A stretch of 10,954 nucleotides of DNA from a bacterium (GTDB taxonomy: Bacteria > Tectomicrobia > Entotheonellia > Entotheonellales > Entotheonellaceae), in contig JAPULM010000406.1 in assembly GCA_027294925.1 (NCBI GenBank), positions 1-10,954 on the forward strand, read 5' to 3'. A model generated the notes under the pieces. The model was given only the letters and a program-made list of their open reading frames with translations, was not told the origin of the DNA and did not search any database. Below are positions 5,895-10,954 of the stretch, in pieces. How positions within the stretch are numbered: the first letter of the stretch is position 1; the number at the start of each line of letters is the position of its first letter. Made by a program: the position numbers and the translations under genes.

Positions 5895-8096
5895 ATGTTC
5901 AAGCAGTTGCGACGGCGCCTACACCTCACCGGCAAACCACGGCTACTAAACTCTCCTCAGCGTTCGCTCAAGGTCGTGTTGTTGTTATTCGTGCTTGCGG
6001 TCACCCTGCCGTTGTATGTTTTGTTTAACCGTGTATACGCCCAACTGCAGCAAGAAACGCTGTATCAGTATCGCCTCAGTGCGGAACAAGTAACCCAACA
6101 AATTGACGCTGAAGTCAATCGTCTTATCGCAGGCGAGGAAAACCGCCCCTTCTCGCACTACGGTTTTTTCCGCATTGAAGAACAGAAATTGCTGAATACC
6201 AGAGGCGTTGCCCTCTCACCACTAGCGCAATTCCCGCTCGCATCCGATTTTCCCGGCCTCATTGGGTATTTCCAGATTAGCCCAGCGGGTCGGCTTAGTT
6301 CCCCGGTATTACCGGACACCACCAAACAACAACTCGATGACTACGACATTCGGGTGGGTGAAGAAGAATACGCCAAACGTCTGGCGCTAAAGAAACGCAT
6401 TATAAATGTGCTGGAGACCAACCGTTTATGGGCGCAAAAACCAGCCGATCGGCATCCACAGCGGCCCCGCCTGGCAAGCAAATTGGATCAGCAAAGAGGT
6501 GACCGCCACCTGGGTCGCGCCCAGGCGCCTGCCGAAGCGCGACCGTCCGTACACCTGCGCGATGACACCGCCGAGATGGTTGAAGAGGCGCGATCACAGC
6601 GGGAAGTTGATCTACGAAGCACCTACCGTGGGCAAAAAGTCGCTGAACTGAATATCGATCGCCGTCTTTATCTCGAACGAGAATCAGCTGTGAATGAAGC
6701 CAAAAAACGCTCGGCGCCGAGCAAGTCCAAGTCATCTCGACGCGTATCTCGCCAACCGCGAACCGAGCAAATTGACATTCCGGCCAGTCAAAGTCTCGAC
6801 GTGTATCGTAAATGGTTAAACAAAAAAGCGACTGAGAAGAAAGAAAAGTCGAACGTACATGGCATCGCCTCTGAATCCATTCTTGTATCCTTTGCAGGCG
6901 ACATTGACCCCATCCAACTTTATGTATTGCAGGATATGACCTTCGTCTTCGTCAGGAAGGTGTGGCAAGCCAAACAGCGCTACATCCAGGGTTTTATCGT
7001 GGATGGCAACGCCTTTATTCAGCAGATTTTTCAAGTGCCCTTTCACAATAGCAGCATCAGCGCCGTCAGCCGTCTGGTGGTGAGCTATCGGGACGACATC
7101 TTGAAGCAAATTGCACCGGGGCCGGCGCCATATGGGCAGAAACATCGTGGCATATTCAAACGCAGTGCAGACGCAGAGGTGGGCAAGACACCCTCATTGC
7201 TCTACCAAACCCGTCTCGCCTCGCCGTTTGACGACGTGCTGATGCATTTTACCATCACCTCATTGCCACTCGGGCCCGGCGCTACGTTGGTGCACGCCCT
7301 GGTCGTCATCATTCCTGCCCTTCTCCTGGCCGGCATGTTTGGTGTCTACCGCCTGACCACCCAGCAAATCAAGCTGGCGGAAGCAAGGCAGGATTTTGTC
7401 TCAGCGGTCAGTCATGAACTCAAAACACCCTTGACTTCAATTCGTATGTATGGGGAGATGCTGCGCTCGGGTTGGGTACAAGATGACGCCAAGCGGCAAA
7501 CCTATTACGACTTCATCTTTTTTGAGAGTGAGCGTCTATCCCGTCTCGTCGCCAACGTGCTGCACCTGGCCAGGCTGAGCAAGAACGACACCCGGCTGCA
7601 ATTGAAGCCATACGCGCCAACCGCACTGCTCGACCTCGTCCGCTCAAAAGTCGACACTCAGATCGAAGCAGCGGGCTTTAGCCTTGAAGTGGTCAACGGC
7701 CTGGCCGATGCTGACGACAGTGCGTTACGTGTTGAAGCAGAAGAAGACGCCTTTACCCGAATCTTTATTAACTTGGTGGACAATGCCCTCAAATTTTCTG
7801 CCAATGCCGAGCAAAAAGTCGTGCGGCTCGAGCTACGCGCCAGCGACAGTCCCAGGCCGCAAGTCATCTTCTCAGTGCGGGACTACGGGCCGGGAGTGGA
7901 GCGGGGTCAGATGAAGAAAATCTTCCAGCTCTTCTATCGTGCTGGCAGCGAACTGACGCGTACCACACCGGGCACCGGTATCGGCCTCGCCCTGGCCAAA
8001 CAGCTCGCTACCGCTTTGCATGCCGAGGTGGACCTGAAGAATCATCACCCAGGAGCTGAATTTCTGGTCAAGTTCCGGCCACTACAGCCTCGATAA
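5895..8096 (+). CDS. Sensor histidine kinase with large split periplasmic domain
   Basis: This protein has 733 residues. TM1 is at about 27-44 and TM2 at about 464-485, enclosing some 420 extracytoplasmic residues, followed by a HisKA domain with phospho-acceptor H507 (VSHELKTPLTS) and a HATPase_c domain with N630 (NLVDNALKF), D663 (DYGPGV) and G693 (GTGIGLAL). No HAMP or PAS domain is evident between TM2 and HisKA. The sensor region appears to have two conserved-looking halves (about 46-171 and 326-460, the latter with FAGDIDP, FVFVRKVWQAKQRYIQG) joined by a very basic, low-hydrophobicity linker at about 172-325. It should autophosphorylate and pass phosphate to the adjacent regulator. The signal is unknown; the family resembles kinases with a similar FEFDPF/RKVW..RYIQG-type segment. 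The ribosome site is weak, and a palindrome insertion may have disturbed coupling to the upstream gene. Confidence 0.9.
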   Translation: MFKQLRRRLHLTGKPRLLNSPQRSLKVVLLLFVLAVTLPLYVLFNRVYAQLQQETLYQYRLSAEQVTQQIDAEVNRLIAGEENRPFSHYGFFRIEEQKLLNTRGVALSPLAQFPLASDFPGLIGYFQISPAGRLSSPVLPDTTKQQLDDYDIRVGEEEYAKRLALKKRIINVLETNRLWAQKPADRHPQRPRLASKLDQQRGDRHLGRAQAPAEARPSVHLRDDTAEMVEEARSQREVDLRSTYRGQKVAELNIDRRLYLERESAVNEAKKRSAPSKSKSSRRVSRQPRTEQIDIPASQSLDVYRKWLNKKATEKKEKSNVHGIASESILVSFAGDIDPIQLYVLQDMTFVFVRKVWQAKQRYIQGFIVDGNAFIQQIFQVPFHNSSISAVSRLVVSYRDDILKQIAPGPAPYGQKHRGIFKRSADAEVGKTPSLLYQTRLASPFDDVLMHFTITSLPLGPGATLVHALVVIIPALLLAGMFGVYRLTTQQIKLAEARQDFVSAVSHELKTPLTSIRMYGEMLRSGWVQDDAKRQTYYDFIFFESERLSRLVANVLHLARLSKNDTRLQLKPYAPTALLDLVRSKVDTQIEAAGFSLEVVNGLADADDSALRVEAEEDAFTRIFINLVDNALKFSANAEQKVVRLELRASDSPRPQVIFSVRDYGPGVERGQMKKIFQLFYRAGSELTRTTPGTGIGLALAKQLATALHAEVDLKNHHPGAEFLVKFRPLQPR

Positions 8097-8132
8097 GTGC
8101 CGAGACAACTATTTTCGGACATTTTGCTTACC

Positions 8133-8155
8133 CCTTCCCCCCTGGCGGGGGAAGG
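8133..8155. repeat. REP-like GC-rich hairpin
   Basis: CCTTCCCCC (8133-8141) and GGGGGAAGG (8147-8155) form a perfect 9-base-pair stem with a 5-base loop, followed by CTGGGATGGGGGG. This composition is typical of repetitive extragenic palindromes placed after genes in proteobacteria. It lies in the gap between the convergent kinase and MBL genes and may act to end or protect both messages, but neither strand has a T-run right after the stem, so it is not called as a rho-independent terminator. Confidence 0.6.
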
Positions 8156-8235
8156 CTGGGATGGGGGGGTAAAAACTCACAAGATACAGAAAAAAAAGGA
8201 AAGATGTTTGTGTTCGCACTATATCCGCGGCCTGC

Positions 8236-9174
8236 TCACCCCGCGACTTCAAAGCGGAAACTGTTACCACCTCGCACAATACGTCCCGGCTCTGGAAAAT
8301 GGGCGGCGATAATCAGCCGACCAGTATCGGCATGTTGCTCCACAAATGCCTCGCGAGTGGCGCGCGACTGCACCGGGTCGGTACAGAAAATGCTGCTCCA
8401 TTGCGGCTCCGCCACCTGCACCGGACGATGCATCAAATCGCCGGCAAACACCACCTCACCCGCGCTGGTGTTCAGACGTAGGCAAGCATGCCCCGGGGTA
8501 TGTCCCGGCGAGGGCTCGAAACGGGCATAATCGTTAAGCACATAGGTGCTATCGACCAATTGTACCAGACCGGCGTGCACCACCGGCCAGACGCTATCGC
8601 CAATCGGTGCATTGGCTTCGGCGTCCGCTTCGTGCTGGCTGCGCCAGAACTCCCACTCCTCGCCAATAAACAGATAGGTCGCATGGGGGAAGGTCGGTAC
8701 CCATTGGCCATCGACAACCTGTGTGTTCCAGCCCACATGGTCCACATGTAAATGCGTACACAGGACAAAATCCACCGCTTCAGGCGTTACCCCGACAGCT
8801 GCCAGGTCGTCGATAAACGATCCCTGGCGCAGATGCCATGCGGCTCGTTCCAGGCGGGGTTTTTGGTTACCGACACCAGTGTCCACCAGAATCGTATGCT
8901 GCGGTGTGCGGATGATGTAAGTCTGGATGTGGGTGCGCATCTCGCCTTGAGCATCGAGCAAACGCGGCCCGAGCCAGGCACGATGTTTGGCAATATCGGC
9001 CTCAGTCGAATCCGGCAACATGGCGGTGGTGGGCAACGACGATTGATCCAGTTCCACCACACGATCAATAGTGACGTCGCCGAGACGAAGGGTATCGATA
9101 AGAAACTCCCCGTAGTTTGTAGGTGCAAGGTGATGCTCGGCGCTACGATTTCCTGGCAGCGTGCAGCATAGCAT
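8236..9174 (-). CDS. MBL-fold metallo-hydrolase (start uncertain)
   Basis: The longest frame gives 312 residues. The metal-binding set is complete: H141-x-H143-x-D145-H146 (THLHVDHVGWN), H225 (SPGHTPGH), D246 (FAGDLMH) and H292 (AAHFP). The HxHxDH-xGW and PGHTPGH features match the group of MBL hydrolases that includes lactonases and other esterases; no signal peptide is evident, so it should be cytoplasmic. The substrate cannot be told. The N-terminus is doubtful: residues 1-25 (MLCCTLPGNRSAEHH...) look unlike the family and the ATG at 9174 lacks a ribosome site. The family-like start DTLRLGDVTIDRVVE begins after ATC at 9099-9097, with GGGGAG 6 bases before it, suggesting a rare ATC start or a changed ATG. 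Such a protein would have 287 residues. It is the last gene on this strand after the sigma operon and may be transcribed with it. Confidence 0.85.
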   Translation of the reverse strand: MLCCTLPGNRSAEHHLAPTNYGEFLIDTLRLGDVTIDRVVELDQSSLPTTAMLPDSTEADIAKHRAWLGPRLLDAQGEMRTHIQTYIIRTPQHTILVDTGVGNQKPRLERAAWHLRQGSFIDDLAAVGVTPEAVDFVLCTHLHVDHVGWNTQVVDGQWVPTFPHATYLFIGEEWEFWRSQHEADAEANAPIGDSVWPVVHAGLVQLVDSTYVLNDYARFEPSPGHTPGHACLRLNTSAGEVVFAGDLMHRPVQVAEPQWSSIFCTDPVQSRATREAFVEQHADTGRLIIAAHFPEPGRIVRGGNSFRFEVAG

Positions 9175-9221
9175 GCTGCTTCAGATGGCTCAAGATTGGA
9201 CAACGGTGATCATGCGGTCCG

Positions 9222-9401
9222 TCACGGCCAGTCCGTCAGACCATAGATCTGAGCCACATCACTGGAGACTAACATATCGAAGGTAGGGCATAGTTGAACC
9301 GTACCATCCGCACAAAGCAACTTATGGCCTTGCTTCGGTTGGCTGGCACGAGACAAACTAAATGTGATGGAAACAATACTGACGAAAAATAGAGATAGCA
9401 T
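9222..9401 (-). CDS. Small probable exported protein, unrecognised
   Basis: This protein has 59 residues from the ATG at 9401 (MLSLFFVSIVSITFSLSRAS), preceded by a weak GGCGGTG. The first 17-20 residues form a hydrophobic segment ending at SRASQ, consistent with a signal peptide or anchor, though there is no strong positive charge before it. If the in-frame TTG at 9443 is used, the N-terminus becomes longer and basic (KKPDRRC), which would fit a signal peptide better, so the start is open. The mature part is about 40 residues with two cysteines (C30 and C38 in the short form) that could form one disulfide. No family is recognised. It lies directly behind the 107-residue gene in the sigma-factor operon and could be a secreted or periplasmic product of that system. 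Confidence 0.5.
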   Translation of the reverse strand: MLSLFFVSIVSITFSLSRASQPKQGHKLLCADGTVQLCPTFDMLVSSDVAQIYGLTDWP

Positions 9402-9446
9402 GATACACCGCCTGTCTGGTTTTTTAAGCGTGCTAAGGTGCAAAGA

Positions 9447-9770
9447 TTAGTGTCTGTTGCCACTCGGGCTTGCAGCCAGCCCTGCTGTAGCCTTTTCATC
9501 ACTATTGACGCTCTCAAGGATATCATTGTGATTTTTCAGCCTGACGTCCACCAAGTCACCTTGTGATGGCGCAATTGCCCGCCTCTCGGTCGGTGTAAGC
9601 GTCACCGGAGGGATGTCGATATCCTGCATTCGACTTCGCTGGTCTCGCTGTATCTTAATCCGGCCTGATGCTATCAGGTGGTGCACGGCAGCGACCACCC
9701 ATGCATCGTTATCCGCTTCCATGCCACCTTGTAACACAGCAATAAGGTTGTACAACGTCGTCGTGATCAT
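9447..9770 (-). CDS. Unknown protein of the sigma-factor operon
   Basis: This protein has 107 residues starting at ATG, with a very strong ribosome site GGAGGTGA (9787-9780) 9 bases upstream. The start overlaps the stop of the preceding 23-codon ORF by four bases (ATGA), implying translational coupling. The N-terminal half (LYNLIAVLQGGMEADNDAWVVAAVHHLIASGRIKI) looks like a compact helical domain; the middle is basic (QRDQRSR) and the rest polar, ending SPSGNRH. There is no membrane segment, no zinc-binding anti-sigma motif and no recognised domain. Its place right after the ECF sigma gene makes a soluble regulator of the sigma factor one possibility, but nothing in the sequence proves this. 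The ribosome site and coupling make it a real gene with good confidence. Confidence 0.65.
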   Translation of the reverse strand: MITTTLYNLIAVLQGGMEADNDAWVVAAVHHLIASGRIKIQRDQRSRMQDIDIPPVTLTPTERRAIAPSQGDLVDVRLKNHNDILESVNSDEKATAGLAASPSGNRH

Positions 9771-9838
9771 TGTGCTTTCTCACCTCCTACATTTGTTTTC
9801 TCTGTCGATGTCTTGCGATCATCGGTTACACGATACAT
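9767..9838 (-). CDS. 23-residue coupled micro-ORF
   Basis: MYRVTDDRKTSTEKTNVGGEKAQ is encoded from an ATG with AGGAG (9851-9847) 8 bases upstream; the ribosome site starts only a few bases after the sigma factor's TGA. Its own codons contain the ribosome site for the next gene, and its TGA overlaps that gene's ATG. The peptide is polar and has no recognised family. Either it is a functional small protein or it acts as a translational relay from the sigma gene to the 107-residue gene. The arrangement is seen directly; translation is inferred. Confidence 0.5.
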   Translation of the reverse strand: MYRVTDDRKTSTEKTNVGGEKAQ

Positions 9839-9854
9839 AGGACATTCTCCTGGA

Positions 9855-10466
9855 TCACTTATATCTGACCAGTAATGGCCGTAGTAGAGCACGCGCCTGT
9901 TGAAGACGTTTACGCACATTTTCCGGAGACAAGTTGAGCTGCAAGGCAATATCCCGATGGGGCATTTCGCTCAAGAAACGAAGACGAGCGGCTTCACGCA
10001 AGCGGCCGGGCAGGTCATCAATGGCCTGTATGATATGATGCGCAATCTCACACCTTGAGACGACATCCTCGACCGATTGCTGTTTGGTTGTTGCTGTCTC
10101 AAAGCCACGATCAATATCCTCCACCAGCTGCATGCCCCGAAGGCGTCGTTCACGTTCTCGACCCACATCGATACAGTGATTACGTAGAAGGCGAAGCAAC
10201 CATCCTTTCACATTGGCAATCTCGTCAAGAGAGGTCTGCAACCCCTTGTAAGCTTTGATACTGGCGGCACTCAATGCGTCTTCAGCATCTTCATAATCGC
10301 CTCGCATCCAACGCAGGCTACAGCGAAAGAGAATATCATCCTGATACTGCCGCCAGAGCTCCCAGAAGGCCGTGCGATCACCCTGTGCTAAGCGCTGTAG
10401 GTAGTGCCGCTCAGCCTCTTGTCTAGCAGTGAGATCATTTGCCTCATGTAAATTCAGTTGTGTCAT
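9855..10466 (-). CDS. ECF-type RNA polymerase sigma factor
   Basis: This protein has 203 residues from ATG at 10466 (MTQLNLHEAND), preceded by a G-rich GGGGGG ribosome site. The frame remains open 50 codons further upstream, but that part (CRKC..KSHVCPFQSSYCC) has no ribosome site at its start and is unlike the family. Region 2 spans about 22-108: AFWELWRQYQDDILFRCSL, then the DAEDALS motif (60-66) and VKGWLLRLLRNHCIDVGRERERR. Region 4 spans about 137-200: AIDDLPGRLREAARLRF, then the helix-turn-helix MPHRDIALQLNLSPENVRKRLQQARALLR. Regions 1.2 and 3 are absent, as in ECF sigma factors. It directs RNA polymerase to a small gene set. No classical anti-sigma gene follows; instead there are small unknown genes. 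Upstream on the same strand is a secreted-type M6 protease. Confidence 0.9.
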   Translation of the reverse strand: MTQLNLHEANDLTARQEAERHYLQRLAQGDRTAFWELWRQYQDDILFRCSLRWMRGDYEDAEDALSAASIKAYKGLQTSLDEIANVKGWLLRLLRNHCIDVGRERERRLRGMQLVEDIDRGFETATTKQQSVEDVVSRCEIAHHIIQAIDDLPGRLREAARLRFLSEMPHRDIALQLNLSPENVRKRLQQARALLRPLLVRYK

Positions 10467-10724
10467 GGCTATCCCCCCATCCTTCGACGCTTGTCCTTCC
10501 CCTCTTAAAAAGCTGATGAGACAACAATACGAGGATTGGAATGGGCATACATGACTTTTACCTGCACATTTCCTGCATAATTTCTGTTTTTTGCTGTTCA
10601 TGATATAGCGGGTCAAAAAGAGGGAGAGGTCGCGCAGGATGCGCAGAGGAAATTTACCGGCTCGTCGTCACGGCACCGAAGGGCACCTGTGAGCAAATGC
10701 AGATAATGTAGGGTGGGCAATAAG
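10467..10724. other. Gap between M6 protease and sigma genes, with tandem CCTGCA
   Basis: This gap of about 258 bases follows the protease stop and precedes the sigma start on the minus strand, so the sigma operon promoter should lie here. No clear sigma-70 pair or GGAAC/GTC-type ECF promoter is seen. CCTGCA occurs at 10561-10566 and 10572-10577, an 11-base period (CCTGCACATTT, CCTGCATAATT), about 95-110 bases upstream of the sigma start; this could be a regulator site. No terminator hairpin with T-run was found after the protease. Confidence 0.4.
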
Positions 10725-10954
10725 CTAGTCTGAGGCGATCTCAATATCGAGACGCACTTCTTTACTCGCCGCATTGTGAGTAATGTTTTTGAGGCTAACA
10801 CCCGACGGTGGCCCAGCAAGGAACGATGTGGACACCGCCTCCGTATCCGTCAGCTCGCTGACCAGGTTGGCGCCTGGGAACGGGTCGCCGGGGTCGCCGT
10901 TGTTGTGGTCATCGGGATCCAACAAGTTATGCTGACCATTGGCCTGGATGAGGC
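10725..10954 (-). CDS. M6-type (immune inhibitor A-like) metalloprotease, C-terminal end
   Basis: The minus-strand frame is open from the window edge to TAG at 10727-10725, giving the last 75 residues of a longer protein. LIQANGQHNLLDPDDHNN then GDPGDPFPGA resembles the conserved ...L.QADG...L....NNGDAGDPFPG region after the catalytic domain of M6 (immune inhibitor A-like) secreted proteases, where acidic and Asn residues are typical of calcium binding. The remainder (SGVSLKNITHNAASKEVRLDIEIASD) fits the end of a beta-sandwich domain. The catalytic HExxH is outside the window. The protein is expected to be exported. The in-frame TTG at about 10925 is not a start, since homologous sequence continues upstream. 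Confidence 0.7.
   Translation of the reverse strand, partial: LIQANGQHNLLDPDDHNNGDPGDPFPGANLVSELTDTEAVSTSFLAGPPSGVSLKNITHNAASKEVRLDIEIASD

Noticed and set aside
6400..6735. Minus-strand open frame of 111 codons inside the kinase gene
   Set aside because: It has no ribosome site and no recognisable motif, and the kinase frame runs through uninterrupted with conserved blocks on both sides.
5074..8096. Assigning the two-component pair to the dedicated proteobacterial sortase system
   Set aside because: No sortase or LPXTG-type target gene is in the window, and the kinase sensor region could not be matched to that family by eye.
8488..9203. Several long open frames on both strands over the MBL gene (for example 8752-9171 plus, 8787-9203 minus)
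   Set aside because: They are shadows of the MBL-fold gene, whose metal-binding motifs are all in one frame; the others lack motifs and ribosome sites.
10467..10616. N-terminal extension of the sigma factor with a cysteine-rich segment
   Set aside because: The upstream start has no ribosome site and the extension is unlike ECF sigma factors, while the ATG at 10466 has a G-rich ribosome site and a family-like length.

Overview
The window looks like a chromosomal segment of a moderate-GC Gram-negative proteobacterium, most likely a gammaproteobacterium. The grounds are the protein families present (PspA/IM30, tandem YbjQ-type proteins, an OmpR-type two-component pair, an ECF sigma factor), good Shine-Dalgarno sites, tight operon spacing, and two kinds of short intergenic palindrome that are typical of proteobacterial genomes. 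No rRNA, tRNA, CRISPR array or intact insertion sequence was seen. No species is claimed.

Layout: (1) 1-729 (+) is the 3' part of a patatin-like phospholipase gene cut by the window edge. (2) 934-2112 (-) is a left-handed beta-helix (hexapeptide-repeat) protein with a GlmU-like NIGAGT segment. (3) 2113-2583 is a gene-poor gap with a fragment of a short repeat. (4) 2584-4154 (+) is a compact three-gene operon: a soluble YbjQ protein, a membrane-anchored YbjQ-like protein, and a membrane-anchored M48 zinc metallopeptidase. (5) 4223-4774 (-) is a short PspA/IM30-like coiled-coil protein. (6) 4775-5073 is a divergent control region with five TTACAT/ATGTAA sites, including an 11-bp-spaced tandem pair and a 13-bp inverted repeat, and a TATAAT box. 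(7) 5074-8096 (+) is an OmpR-type response regulator and a 733-residue sensor kinase, separated by a 24-bp perfect palindrome flanked by a duplication of the regulator's own 3' end. (8) 8236-9174 (-) is an MBL-fold hydrolase. (9) 9222-10466, all (-), is an ECF sigma factor followed by a 23-codon ORF, a 107-residue protein of unknown function and a 59-residue probable exported protein. (10) 10725-10954 (-) is the C-terminus of a probable secreted M6-type (immune inhibitor A-like) metalloprotease.

Functionally, segments 4-7 could form one envelope-stress module: a membrane-associated PspA-like protein and a membrane protease operon next to a two-component system whose probable binding sites lie between it and the pspA-like gene. 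That is inferred from families and arrangement, not demonstrated. The sigma-factor operon is a second possible regulatory unit; its small downstream products are unrecognised and could be regulators or targets of the sigma factor.

The most unusual observation is at 5770-5886. A palindromic repeat lies between two in-frame copies of the regulator's C-terminal coding sequence. The downstream copy still reads on to a stop 8 nt before the kinase, as if it preserves the original gene junction. Other points worth a second look are the TTACAT site cluster, a possible non-standard ATC start for the MBL hydrolase, and the coupled micro-ORF behind the sigma factor.
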